Shown piece after piece: positions 27,529-35,562 of a stretch of DNA of 64,000 nucleotides. The translations under genes were made by a program, and so were the position numbers. The notes below the pieces were generated by a model that saw only the letters and a program-made list of their open reading frames with translations, was not told the DNA's origin and did no database searches. Where the stretch lies: the NCBI GenBank assembly GCA_029863605.1, contig JAOTVB010000010.1, positions 1 to 64,000 of the forward strand, written 5' to 3'. Each line of letters opens with the position of its first letter. The stretch's first letter is position 1. The stretch comes from Myxococcales bacterium. GTDB taxonomy: Bacteria; Myxococcota_A; Polyangia; Polyangiales; Houyiibacteriaceae.

Positions 27529-27858
27529 CTAAGCGTCTTCCTCTTCGGGCTCCATCGTCAAGCGGAGGGGAAACTCCTGCTCGCGCGCCATCGTTTCAAC
27601 CTTCTTGATCTTGGTTTCTGCGACCTCGCGGGTGAACACCCCCGCCACCCCGACGCCGTTGTTGTGGACGTGGAGCATGACGCGAATCGCGCTTTGCTCA
27701 TCGAGGTGAAATATATGGTGCAGAACCAGAACTACGAACTCCCGTGTGGTGTAATCATCATTGTGCAGAAGAACCCTATAAAGCCGAGGCCGCTTGAGCT
27801 TTTTCTCCGGCTGGACCCGGGTGATCGTCCCGGCGTCGTTTTCGAACCTCTCGGCCAT
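27529..27858 (-). CDS. clpS: ATP-dependent Clp protease adaptor ClpS
   Basis: 109 aa. The core is YRVLLHNDDYTTREFVVLVLHHIF, with the N-degron-binding Asn-Asp-Asp, then VMLHVHNNGVGVAGVFTREVAETKI and a typical acidic tail. It binds N-terminal Leu, Phe, Tyr or Trp and hands the protein to ClpA, which is encoded right after it. ATG 27858 follows an AT-rich leader. Confidence 0.95.
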   Translation of the reverse strand: MAERFENDAGTITRVQPEKKLKRPRLYRVLLHNDDYTTREFVVLVLHHIFHLDEQSAIRVMLHVHNNGVGVAGVFTREVAETKIKKVETMAREQEFPLRLTMEPEEEDA

Positions 27859-27952
27859 ATACCTATTTTAGCGCTTTCTCCGATCTAGCCCAGTCCGCCG
27901 CGGCTCCTGGCGTGTTCCAAACCTAAGGCTCGGCGGTGCTCAGCGCTAGGGG

Positions 27953-28342
27953 TTACTCGAGCACCAATCGGAGCCAAAAGTCCTGATTCTGCGCGTTCCT
28001 GAGGGTGATCGTCGAATCGTCCGCCGCATCGACGAGGAACGCGTTGCCGCTGGCGGGCGTCGACCCCATCCCGTTGGAGTTGAAGGCGATGTATCCGGTC
28101 ACCTCGAATGGGACGCGCCCCAACGTATGCTCGAAAACGTAGGTGTTGTTGGCCCGAAAGAGAAACCAGAGGCACTGGTCGTCCGTGATCGGAGGGAGTG
28201 GGGCGGATTCCCATATCCCCTGCGCGCTCTGCATCTGGCAGGGCAGGTCGGCGCGGCTCACCTCGATCGTCTCACCGCCCGAGTCGCCGCAACCGGTCAC
28301 GAGGGCTACGAACGCCACCACTGATACACTACGCAACCGCAT
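27953..28342 (-). CDS. Small lipoprotein, unknown function
   Basis: About 129 aa. The N-terminus RSVSVVAFVALVTGCGDSGG is a lipoprotein signal with lipobox LVTGC. The rest has two Cys (PCQMQ and DQCLWFLF) and a beta-rich pattern; no family recognised. The start is open: a strong AAGGAGG directly abuts ATG 28342, which is too close, and sits 6 bases before an in-frame TTG at 28336, which would also give a good signal peptide. The start overlaps the end of the cobA-hemD gene by about 14 bases, so it is read in that operon. Confidence 0.6.
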   Translation of the reverse strand: MRLRSVSVVAFVALVTGCGDSGGETIEVSRADLPCQMQSAQGIWESAPLPPITDDQCLWFLFRANNTYVFEHTLGRVPFEVTGYIAFNSNGMGSTPASGNAFLVDAADDSTITLRNAQNQDFWLRLVLE

Positions 28343-29867
28343 CCTCCTTCCCATAGTACGTGCGGAGGGTGGCGACCAGCGATTCGATCGTCTGCTCTGG
28401 TGATGTGGCCCGAATCGTCAGGCCTAGGGTCTCTGCAGTTTGCGTGGTGATCGGCCCAATCGAGAAAAGGTCGACGTTGGCGAGCCGTCGCGCGGCCCTG
28501 TCGCCGAGAACGTCGACTAGATTCTGCACGGTCGACGACGACGTGAACAGCACCGCGTCGATTTCCTTCGGGTCCACCAGGGCGCGAATGCGCTCCGCCT
28601 CGCGCGGCTCTGGGGGGAGCGTGCGGTATGCAGGTACCACATCGACTTCACCGCCCTGCTTGCGCAAGGCCTCTGGGAGGATTTCGCGCCCGATCTCCGC
28701 CCGCGGTAGGAGGATCCGGGTGCGCTCGGTGAGCTTGGACCGAAGCGCTTCGACGATCCCTTCGGCGCGTGCGTCCTCCGGAACGAGGTCGGCGTTGACG
28801 CCATGTTGGACCAGGGCATCGCGTGTCTTCGAACCAATGGCGCAGACCCTTGCGTTGCCGATCGCTCTTGCATCGAGCCCCGCATGATTGAGTTCCGCAA
28901 AGACGGCCTCGACCGTGTTGCTGCTCGTGAAGAGGATCCAACCGTAACAGTCCAAATGGGTAATCGCATCGCGGAGCGGCCCAAGGTCGAGCGGAGGCTC
29001 GAGGCGAATCGTTGGGGCGAGGACGGGTTGAGCTGCTTCATCTCGGACAAGCTGTGCGAGGGAGCCGGCTTGCTGGACCGCGCGGGTGATCAAGACACGC
29101 TTGCCAAAGAGGGGCTTTGTGTCGAACCATCGCAGGGATTCGCGAAGTCGCACCACCTCTCCGATGATCGTGATCGCGGGCAGGTGCAAGCCCGCCTTGG
29201 ATGCGCGCTCATGAATGTCAGCGACCGTCCCCACGACCGTCCGCTGTTGGGGAAGGGAGGCCCATTGCACCACTGCCGCTGGCGTATCGGCAGGGCGCCC
29301 GTGCTCGATGAGCAACTTCATGAGTGATCCGAGCTTGCGCATGCCCATGAAGATCACCAGCGTCTGGGTCGCCGTGGCGAGCTTCGACCAGTCGTGGGCC
29401 GTTCTGTCCTTCTCGACGGACTCGGTCGCTGTCACGTAACCGACGCTCGACGCGAGCTCGCGGTGCGTGAGCGAAAGGCCGGCGTAGGCCGTTGCGGCGA
29501 GCGGGGAGGGGACCCCGGGCACCACTTCGAAGGGGATCCCCTCGTGCGCGAGGAGCTCGGCCTCTTCGGACCCGCGTCCGAAAAGATAGGGGTCGCCTCC
29601 CTTGAGGCGAACGACGACTTTGCCGCCGCGAGCCGCTTCGACGAGGCGTGCATTGATTCGAGCCTGACGCTCGCACACTCGGCCTGCGCGCTTGCCGACG
29701 AAGATGAGCTCGGCCCCCGGCTTGGCCGCGGCGAGCTGATCCGGGTGCACCAGGGCGTCGTACAGCACCACGTCGGCTTCTCGAAGTCGACGAAGACCAC
29801 GTGAGGTGATCAGTTCGGGATCACCTGGCCCAGCGCCCACCAAATAGACTTTGCCGGGGGCCGGCAT
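28329..29867 (-). CDS. cobA-hemD: Uroporphyrinogen-III C-methyltransferase/synthase fusion
   Basis: 512 aa. The N-terminal SUMT half (about 1-245) has VYLVGAGPGDPELITSRGLR, VVRLKGGDPYLFGRG, and FEVVPGVPSPLAATAYAGLSLTHR. The C-terminal half (about 255-505) is a HemD synthase with RVLITRAVQQAGSL and FTSSNTVEAVF. One protein thus closes the tetrapyrrole ring and makes precorrin-2, at the branch between haem and sirohaem/cobalamin. Other tetrapyrrole genes are not in the window. The next minus-strand gene upstream lies 5 bases away. Confidence 0.93.
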   Translation of the reverse strand: MPAPGKVYLVGAGPGDPELITSRGLRRLREADVVLYDALVHPDQLAAAKPGAELIFVGKRAGRVCERQARINARLVEAARGGKVVVRLKGGDPYLFGRGSEEAELLAHEGIPFEVVPGVPSPLAATAYAGLSLTHRELASSVGYVTATESVEKDRTAHDWSKLATATQTLVIFMGMRKLGSLMKLLIEHGRPADTPAAVVQWASLPQQRTVVGTVADIHERASKAGLHLPAITIIGEVVRLRESLRWFDTKPLFGKRVLITRAVQQAGSLAQLVRDEAAQPVLAPTIRLEPPLDLGPLRDAITHLDCYGWILFTSSNTVEAVFAELNHAGLDARAIGNARVCAIGSKTRDALVQHGVNADLVPEDARAEGIVEALRSKLTERTRILLPRAEIGREILPEALRKQGGEVDVVPAYRTLPPEPREAERIRALVDPKEIDAVLFTSSSTVQNLVDVLGDRAARRLANVDLFSIGPITTQTAETLGLTIRATSPEQTIESLVATLRTYYGKEDAVA

Positions 29868-29872
29868 GCCTG

Positions 29873-30361
29873 TCAGGTTTCACCCGTGTCGTCGGGGGGC
29901 GGAGCATCCTTTGGCCTGCGGCCAGTGGCCTTGCGGCGGGATCGCTTCTGAACGGCGCGCGCTTTGACTTGCGGCCGCACGCCCCCAGCTTCGTTTGGGA
30001 TGAATCGGATCTCGGTTTTTACTTCGAACGAGAGCGAGGTTAGCGCCCGATAGAACTCGCCCGCCATGTCGGTGGCCTCGAGGAAGTCGCGTACCTCGTT
30101 GGCCACACCGCGCACCAGGGCGTTCTTCGTTTCGTCGATCTGCGCAAAGACATAGCCGATGACCTCTTTCGGGAGGCGTCCATCCTGGGTCACGCCACGC
30201 ACTACGCTATCGGCGCTTCGCAGGGTGCCGACGCCCGCTTCGATGCCCTTCTCGACGGCTTTGCGAAAGGTGTCGCGCAGCACACCCTCGGACCAGCGTC
30301 GCTCGCGCTCGCCTTCTTCGGCCCCTGTGGGCATCTCTTCTTCGAACTCGTCAGGCATCAT
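29873..30361 (-). CDS. Conserved hypothetical, phasin-like helical protein
   Basis: About 162 aa. The N-terminus is acidic, followed by a helical middle (DTFRKAVEKGIEAGVGTLRSAD, YVFAQIDETKNALVRGVANEVRDFLEATDM, ALTSLSFEVKTEIRFIPN) and a very basic tail (KRSRRKATGRRPK). The layout resembles small phasin/polyhydroxyalkanoate-regulator-like or DNA-associated helical proteins, without a firm family match. Two adjacent ATGs (30361, 30358) are possible starts; I use the first. It ends 5 bases before cobA-hemD starts, suggesting one operon. Confidence 0.55.
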   Translation of the reverse strand: MMPDEFEEEMPTGAEEGERERRWSEGVLRDTFRKAVEKGIEAGVGTLRSADSVVRGVTQDGRLPKEVIGYVFAQIDETKNALVRGVANEVRDFLEATDMAGEFYRALTSLSFEVKTEIRFIPNEAGGVRPQVKARAVQKRSRRKATGRRPKDAPPPDDTGET

Positions 30362-30956
30362 CGTGTGGCTATCGCCCCAAGTGCCGGGGGTCAAGCCCTG
30401 GAAGCATACCTCATGCGCGTGTAGATGGCGTGTTCATGTGCGAGGTGCTTCTCGTCTCCAGACCGGCCCAGCCGCCCTGGAAAACGCCACGCGAGACGAC
30501 TACGACGATTTTCGACGATCCGGCCGGCCAGAGCGCAAGGGTTGGGCGTGCGACTCGCCGACCTTCGTGACCTCCCATTCGAGGACGGTTAGCTCGACCT
30601 GGCATGCAGCTACAGAGCGTTGGCGTACGTTCCGTGCATCACGCGCTTCGTTTCAGCTTTAAGAGATTGCCGGTGCGCGCCCGAGTAGCAACACCAGAAC
30701 TGAAGCCGACGTGTTCACGCGTTGGGATTCACCCGTCGCAATTCCCGCCCTCCTGCCGAAAAACCTCGATCTCATCGACTATTAAGGCGTTCGCGTCACA
30801 ACACCGCTTGCCGCGGTGGATCGAATTTCGTGGCTCTCGAAAGCGTTGACGGGGCTCGAGTTGTAGGCATCGCGTTCGATGCTTCGGCTGTTCTGCGCAA
30901 GCACGATCGATGAACGAGTCTTGCTTTCAAAAAAGGCAACAGGTATACGAGTGAAG
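30362..30956. other. 595-base stretch without a recognisable gene
   Basis: No frame here has convincing coding character: the small frames are Arg/Ser-rich shadows without family motifs. I saw no tRNA-like cloverleaf (no T-arm TTC-A-TC context) and no hairpin followed by a T run. A -35/-10-like pair (TTGCTT 30921-30926, 17-base spacer, TATACG 30944-30949) near the right end may drive the TPR-HTH gene. The region lies between divergent genes and is likely regulatory or decayed. Confidence 0.5.
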
Positions 30957-31892
30957 ATGGATCACGGTGTTCGCACGATCGAAGAGTTGTGGATCGAGGC
31001 CGAAGAGGCGCTCGAAGCGTCCTCGAAGCGTGCCGAAGCCCTGCTGACGAAACTCGCATCCAAGGCGGAGGAGGGCAGCGATGCCTCGTTGTTCGCCTAC
31101 CGTCATCTCGCTGAGCTCAACCTCGAGCGCAACCCTTGGAAAGCAGCTCTGCAACTCCGGCGCGTGCTCGCCTATTCTGGCGACGACGACGTTCTCCATG
31201 CGCTCATGGGGCTGTGCCACGCGCTGCTTGGAAACTACAGAGTAGCAGTACGGTCATATCGCAACGCTTCGCAGCTGGCGCCGTTGACCCCTTGGTATCA
31301 CCATAATCTGGGGCACCTGATGGACGTTGCACTGGGAGATCCGGCAGGCGCAGAGCGGCATTTGCGCCGGGCCTATGAGCTCGAGCCGGAGCATGACGAG
31401 ATCATCGGTTCCCTTGCCCACTGCGTCGCTCGTCTCGGCAATCTCACACAAGCGAAACGGCTCGCGAAGCTCGCTCAAGAGAAGGGGCCTTGCAATCCGG
31501 ATCATCGTGTTCTCATCGAGTGGATCGACGCCGGCGCCATCGAAGCTCCAGCAGCGAAGACAAACGTGCGAAGACCACGAGGCGACCGCGTTGTCGAGAC
31601 GCTACAGGTAAAAATGCGCGAGGCTGGGTTTTCACGCGCCCAGATCGACCGCGCCAGGGAGCTTTGGGCGGACATGCAGGACCGCTGCGAGCTGCGGATC
31701 ACGAAACCCGAGGTGCTCGCCGCCGCGCTCGAGTATGCGATCGCCGTGGTTGAACGGCGCCCCGGTTGCACCCAAGCCGAGGTCGCGCGCCGGTACGGGG
31801 TGGCTCCGACTTCGGTGTCCGCGCGCTTCGCTCAGATTCGCAATGCGCTTGCGCTTCGGCCTGGCGATCCGCGCTACGCCGCCGTCCGCTGA
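30957..31892 (+). CDS. TPR protein with C-terminal helix-turn-helix domain
   Basis: 311 aa. The first two-thirds are tetratricopeptide-like helices (FAYRHLAELNLERNPWKAALQLRRVL, HALMGLCHALLGNYRVAVRSYRNAS, HHNLGHLMDVALGDPAGAERHLRRAY). The end is a separate domain with AALEYAIAVVERRPGCTQAEVARRYGVAPTSVSARFAQIRNAL, where TQAEVARRYGVAPTSVSARF has the shape of a helix-turn-helix and the whole resembles the cyclin-like fold of TFIIB-type proteins. The combination suggests a regulator that senses through protein contact; this is inference. ATG 30957 is the chosen start (GTG 30951 possible). Confidence 0.65.
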   Translation: MDHGVRTIEELWIEAEEALEASSKRAEALLTKLASKAEEGSDASLFAYRHLAELNLERNPWKAALQLRRVLAYSGDDDVLHALMGLCHALLGNYRVAVRSYRNASQLAPLTPWYHHNLGHLMDVALGDPAGAERHLRRAYELEPEHDEIIGSLAHCVARLGNLTQAKRLAKLAQEKGPCNPDHRVLIEWIDAGAIEAPAAKTNVRRPRGDRVVETLQVKMREAGFSRAQIDRARELWADMQDRCELRITKPEVLAAALEYAIAVVERRPGCTQAEVARRYGVAPTSVSARFAQIRNALALRPGDPRYAAVR

Positions 31893-31913
31893 AAACTGGC
31901 CACCGTTTCGCCG

Positions 31914-32741
31914 ATGGCTTATCCGGAGTTCATGCATGCGCTACCGAGCGCCATGACGGTCTGCCGTGTTCTCGTCGGCCTCGATCGGGGGCGGGCATCG
32001 GGCACGTTGCGGCTTCGCGGTCTCGGACGAGAGGGTTCGCTGTCGCTGAGCGCCGGCTCTATCGTTGGGGCCACCATCGATCGGCGGGTCGCGACATCGC
32101 CAGCGCAGGTGCTGGAAGGACTCTACCGACTGTGTGGTTGGGAGCAGGTCGTCCTCGAGCTCGTGCAAGACGGTGGGGGGCCGGTGTGCTGTCGATTGGA
32201 CGAACCAATTCGTGCCAGAGCCCTCGCTCTTCAGGCCATGCGGCGCGCGGTGAATGCGATGGACGCGTCCTCGGTGCGCGCGGAACTTCGGCGAGGGATG
32301 TATCGACTGAACAGCGCGGGTGAGGAGCTGCTCGATGGGCTCACATTGCGACCCGAGGAGAAGGCGGTCTCATTTTGGCTTCGCCGGGGCGTGTGCGCGG
32401 AGGATGTGGCCACGCTCCCCGGATGCGGGCTTGCAGGCTATCGCTTCCTCTGCAGCCTCAAGCTCCTAGGGGCTGCCGCGCCTAGGAACGGGGGTTCTTA
32501 TCCACTGCTGCTCCGTAAGCGTCAGCAGGTTCGACAGCAGGCGTCGGCGCACGTACTGCTCGATCTTCCCGAGGGAGCCGGAGGTGGGGACGCGCGGCGC
32601 GCCCTTCGAAAGCTCGTCAAAGATCTGCACCCGGACCGGTTCGGGGAGGAGACGCCACCTGCGCTACGGCGTGCCTCCGGTGAGATCGTGACCGCATTGG
32701 TCGATGCAGAGGCCCGGATCGCGTCGAACCGCGCCAAGTAG
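31914..32741 (+). CDS. DUF4388 protein with J-domain-like C-terminus
   Basis: 275 aa. The N-terminus (about 1-95) is a DUF4388/PatA-like domain: ASGTLRLRGLGREGSLSLSAGSIVGATIDRR. The C-terminus (about 215-275) has ARRALRKLVKDLHPDRFGEE, with the HPD tripeptide and helices of a DnaJ J-domain. This pairing is common in myxobacteria and thought to link signalling to DnaK-type chaperones. It begins 21 bases after the TPR-HTH gene and is probably its partner. ATG 31932 is an alternative start. Confidence 0.7.
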   Translation: MAYPEFMHALPSAMTVCRVLVGLDRGRASGTLRLRGLGREGSLSLSAGSIVGATIDRRVATSPAQVLEGLYRLCGWEQVVLELVQDGGGPVCCRLDEPIRARALALQAMRRAVNAMDASSVRAELRRGMYRLNSAGEELLDGLTLRPEEKAVSFWLRRGVCAEDVATLPGCGLAGYRFLCSLKLLGAAAPRNGGSYPLLLRKRQQVRQQASAHVLLDLPEGAGGGDARRALRKLVKDLHPDRFGEETPPALRRASGEIVTALVDAEARIASNRAK

Positions 32742-32747
32742 GCGAGG

Positions 32748-33284
32748 TCATTCCACCCGTCGATGCACGTGAAGCTCTCCGATCGGTTGCAACGTGCCAT
32801 CGAGAGTGGGCTTCGCCTGCCTCTCAAAACGAGAACGCACACCGTCGCCTTCGAGGTCTCCTTCGGCTCGGAAGGTGATGGGCGCGTCCCTGCCGTCACC
32901 GCCGAGATCACAGCCCGCCTCTGCAGGCATGTAGCGGTAGCTGTACCGGATCGACCGGTCCGGCTGGAATCCGAGCGCCTTCCAGCTGTCGTACCCTTCG
33001 GCGGTCGGCGCGTAGAAGTCCACGTCTTCGGGATCGACGGTCGGCTCGGTGGGTGTGGGGCCGGCGGCCGGCGGTAAGCAACGACGGTGACCGTCATCCC
33101 ACGACGTCCCGTAGTACGCTGCCGCGCGATCAGTCAGCTCCTGCAAGAGCTCGGACGCCTCGAGTATCTTGTTGGTTCGTACTCGACGAACGAAAGTCGG
33201 TGAGAACACCGCTACCACGATGCCAACGATGCAGAGGAGCAGGGCGGCCTCGAGTAGGCTCAATCTCGGACGACCACGCGACAC
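32748..33284 (-). CDS. Type IV pilin-like protein with altered prepilin site
   Basis: 178 aa. The N-terminus RPRLSLLEAALLLCIVGIVVAVFSPTF is a pilin-type hydrophobic helix with the +5 glutamate, but the residue before the cleavage site is Arg7 rather than the Gly required by prepilin peptidase. The end carries ITFRAEGDLEGDGVRSRFE, the same GDL-GDG block seen in the true pilins in this window. It may be a minor pilin or pseudopilin that stays unprocessed, or a diverged copy. It is encoded just before a TPR membrane protein and the pilA locus. Confidence 0.65.
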   Translation of the reverse strand: MSRGRPRLSLLEAALLLCIVGIVVAVFSPTFVRRVRTNKILEASELLQELTDRAAAYYGTSWDDGHRRCLPPAAGPTPTEPTVDPEDVDFYAPTAEGYDSWKALGFQPDRSIRYSYRYMPAEAGCDLGGDGRDAPITFRAEGDLEGDGVRSRFERQAKPTLDGTLQPIGELHVHRRVE

Positions 33285-33325
33285 AGCGGCGGGACTGTGC
33301 GGGCAGGTTTCGGCGTTTGCAAGCC

Positions 33326-34174
33326 CTAGCCGGGACCGGGCGCGTTGGGAGCCGTTTGGATGGGCTCAGCAACGAAGAAGTAAAGAGACGAGGGCATGTA
33401 GGGAAACTCCCGTTGCCGGCGCTCTTCGAACTCGGCGTTCGCGTTGCGGAAGGCTTCGGCGTAGGTTGCGTCGCGAAGCCTCGACAACCGGCGCTCGATC
33501 TGGGCTTTGACCTCAGGGTTGCGCACGATGGCGTACATCTCTTCGAGATGCCGCTGCTCGCGCTCCGACTGGCCAAGTTTGCCCAGCAGGGTCGCATTGG
33601 TGAGCACGAGCCATTCGGGGCCTTCCCCCTGGCGCGCGGCCGCCATCATATGATCGCTTGCTTCGAGTTGAAGTTGCTCGCGGTTCGGATCGTCTTTTGG
33701 CAGCCGAGGAAGGAGCTCGTACGCAATGGTCGCGCCGGTGTCCCAGGCTAGCTTCCCGTTGTCAGGAAACCTCTGTGTGCCCTCTCGGAGCACGGAGATC
33801 GCGCGCTCGAGATACTCCACCGGGCTGCCAGCGGGAGTGTAGACCCCGGCAACGCCGACCCAGCGGTAGACGCGCTCGAAGTCCGGGTCGAGCGCGAGCA
33901 TCGAATCACCATAGTTGAACACGTGTTTCACGGCGCCGCGGTTCTCGAACTCGTCGCCGAAATAGATCAAGGCGCGAAGCCAAATCAAGTCGGCAAGAGC
34001 GCGCCTGTAGCCGAGGCTCATCACCTGCAACCATTGGGGCGGGGGCAAATAATAGATGTCCTCGTACGTCTGCGTTCCTAGGTAGTGATCCATCGCGCGC
34101 CCTCGAAACGTCCATACCCCCGCAACGATTCCGATCAGCACCGCCAACGCGGTCGTTCGCGCAAGACCCTTCAT
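33326..34174 (-). CDS. Membrane-anchored TPR-like protein
   Basis: 282 aa. A single N-terminal membrane helix (ARTTALAVLIGIVAGVWTF) is followed by helical repeats of TPR type: LQVMSLGYRRALADLIWLRALIYFGDE, LALDPDFERVYRWVGVAGVY and EYLERAISVLREGTQRFPDNGKLAWDTG. No enzymatic motif. ATG 34174 gives a proper anchor; the frame continues upstream into an inverted-repeat region that is not coding. Lying beside pilin genes, it may serve pilus assembly, but this is only by position. Confidence 0.65.
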   Translation of the reverse strand: MKGLARTTALAVLIGIVAGVWTFRGRAMDHYLGTQTYEDIYYLPPPQWLQVMSLGYRRALADLIWLRALIYFGDEFENRGAVKHVFNYGDSMLALDPDFERVYRWVGVAGVYTPAGSPVEYLERAISVLREGTQRFPDNGKLAWDTGATIAYELLPRLPKDDPNREQLQLEASDHMMAAARQGEGPEWLVLTNATLLGKLGQSEREQRHLEEMYAIVRNPEVKAQIERRLSRLRDATYAEAFRNANAEFEERRQREFPYMPSSLYFFVAEPIQTAPNAPGPG

Positions 34175-34197
34175 CACACCGAGTATACCGAAAAAAA

Positions 34198-34245
34198 GGG
34201 ACAGCCTCCTTTTCTCGAGAGTCAACCTGGAAAAGGGGAATGTCC
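34198..34245. repeat. REP-like imperfect palindrome
   Basis: Left arm GGGACAGCCTCCTTTTC (34198-34214) and right arm GGAAAAGGGGAATGTCC (34229-34245) are imperfect inverted copies. The GGGACAG-C-CCTTTT shape recalls the REP elements with GGGACTGTCCC cores found in many deltaproteobacteria. A second element of this kind lies within comEA at 55576-55651. It sits between the TPR gene start and the pilA terminator. Confidence 0.45.
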
Positions 34246-34256
34246 GCATTAAATGC

Positions 34257-34283
34257 AAAAGGCCGCGGCATGAAGCCGCGGCC
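34257..34283 (-). terminator. Rho-independent terminator of pilA
   Basis: GGCCGCGGC (34261-34269) and GCCGCGGCC (34275-34283) form a perfect 9-bp stem with a 5-base loop; on the minus strand it is followed by TTTTGCATTT. It lies 22 bases after the pilA stop, where a terminator for an abundant message is expected. Confidence 0.85.
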
Positions 34284-34305
34284 CGTTGCGTCAGTCTCCG
34301 TTCGA

Positions 34306-34866
34306 TTACTCGAGCGGGCTGGCGGTGAAGATGCCAGGCGCGCGGAACAGCGCGTTGTCCGGGTTCGAGCCCGCAGCCAGCTGGAAGGTCGATTCGACGT
34401 TATCACCGTCGAGATCACCGTTCGCGGTGAAGGTATACACGGTGGTGTCGTTTGCCGAGTTACCGCAAGCCGAACCAGGCGACGTGATGTGGTACTCGAA
34501 GTAGAGCGGGTCCGCCGGCGCGAAGTTCAACGCGGTGTACGAGGCAGACTCGGACGCCCAGGCCGGAACGTACTTCTCGTCGTCGGCGCTCCAGCTCGCG
34601 GTTGCAGCTGACACGATGCAGTGGGTGGAAGCGGCGGCGGTCGCGCCGGCGGTGATCACACCCTGGCTCCAGTTCTCCTGCTCGTAGTACGCCGCAGCGC
34701 CTTGGAATAGTGACTTGAGGTTCGCGCCTGCTTCAGAGGTCTTCGAACGCTTCACGTAGTTGACGAATGCTGGAATCGCGATCGCGGCAAGAATGCCGAT
34801 GATAGCAACGACGATCATCAGCTCGATGAGGGTGAATCCCTCTTTCTTCGAGAGTAGCTTGTTCAT
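34306..34866 (-). CDS. pilA: Type IV major pilin PilA
   Basis: 186 aa. Short leader [10 protein letters not shown], cleavage at G10|F11, then [20 protein letters not shown], the classical N-methylated helix with Glu+5. The globular part has three or more cysteines (HCIVSA, SACGNSA) and ends with [21 protein letters not shown] 34866 has GAAGGA upstream; longer starts would spoil the leader. The own promoter is a near-consensus sigma-54 site and the gene ends at a strong terminator, so it is a monocistronic unit controlled by PilR nearby. Confidence 0.93.
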   Translation of the reverse strand: MNKLLSKKEGFTLIELMIVVAIIGILAAIAIPAFVNYVKRSKTSEAGANLKSLFQGAAAYYEQENWSQGVITAGATAAASTHCIVSAATASWSADDEKYVPAWASESASYTALNFAPADPLYFEYHITSPGSACGNSANDTTVYTFTANGDLDGDNVESTFQLAAGSNPDNALFRAPGIFTASPLE

Positions 34867-34926
34867 TTCCTTCAGTTTCCTTTCCCCCGGGCAACTCGCC
34901 CGCCTAATCTTGGTTGCCCTAGGTAA

Positions 34927-34942
34927 TGCAATGCCCGTGCCG
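34927..34942 (-). promoter_or_regulatory. Sigma-54 promoter of pilA
   Basis: On the minus strand CGGCACGGGCATTGCA matches the YTGGCACG-N4-TTGCA consensus at all but one position, with GG and GC exactly 10 bases apart. The predicted start is about 34916, a 50-base leader before ATG 34866. PilR, the usual activator, is encoded about 1.2 kb upstream on the same strand. Confidence 0.85.
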
Positions 34943-35027
34943 ATTGTCCGGAAGTCCCGGTCCGTCCCGGAATCCTTGGCAATTCCCAGCATGAGGCTGA
35001 CGCGATCGGGCGCTCGAGGACAGTTTT

Positions 35028-35045
35028 CGTCACCCGTAGGTGACG
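35028..35045. promoter_or_regulatory. Inverted repeat upstream of pilA, possible PilR site
   Basis: CGTCACCCGTAGGTGACG is a perfect 7-bp inverted repeat with a 4-base spacer, centred about 120 bases before the predicted pilA start point, as expected for an enhancer-binding protein. A further TGTCAC half-like sequence follows at 35051-35056 inside the end of the pilin-like gene. Confidence 0.5.
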
Positions 35046-35052
35046 CAATTTG

Positions 35053-35562
35053 TCACTCCCAGCCGCCTTTTGCAGCAGCACTGTTATAGATGTGGTTCGA
35101 TTGGGAGTAGATCTCGAGATGGAAGGTCGTTCCGTCTTCGTTGAGATCCCCCTGGGCGCGTGCCGCAAACCAGTGGTCGTCGTTGTCGAGATTGCTCCCC
35201 GTGGGGACCGAAGTGCCTGGAACGTCGGCCACCGTCGCGTACTGGAAGCGAATCGGGCCATCCGGGGCCGCCCCCAGCTGGCTCCACGCCGCGTTCGACG
35301 TCCAGGCCACTGGGTCAAGTCCGGGGATCGCCGTCGGGTTGTAGCTGCCCCAGTCAGTCCCGTTGACCCCACAGTAACGCCCGAACTCGTCGCGATAGGA
35401 TTCCTGCCGTTGCTTGATTTCGCCGAGGAATGTCGTCGCCTCGGTGACGCGAGACTTGTAGATGTACGAGGTGAAGCCGGGGATGGCGAGGGCCGCGAGC
35501 ACTCCGATGATCACGATCGCGATCATGAGCTCTGTAATGGTGAAGCCTTGCGTGCGTTTCAT
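35053..35562 (-). CDS. Type IV pilin-like protein 2
   Basis: 169 aa. Leader MKRTQG with cleavage G6|F7, then FTITELMIAIVIIGVLAALAIPGF. The globular part ends with WFAARAQGDLNEDGTTFHLEIYSQS. ATG 35562 overlaps the TGA of the preceding pilin-like gene (ATGA) and has GGAGG six bases upstream, so it, rather than ATG 35568, is the start. It shares much of its sequence plan with the gene before it and both probably arose by duplication. It is likely a minor pilin. Confidence 0.85.
   Translation of the reverse strand: MKRTQGFTITELMIAIVIIGVLAALAIPGFTSYIYKSRVTEATTFLGEIKQRQESYRDEFGRYCGVNGTDWGSYNPTAIPGLDPVAWTSNAAWSQLGAAPDGPIRFQYATVADVPGTSVPTGSNLDNDDHWFAARAQGDLNEDGTTFHLEIYSQSNHIYNSAAAKGGWE

Noticed and set aside
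30604-30849. Small plus-strand frames in the gene-free stretch before the TPR-HTH gene
   Set aside because: Arg/Ser-rich, no ribosome site and no motif.
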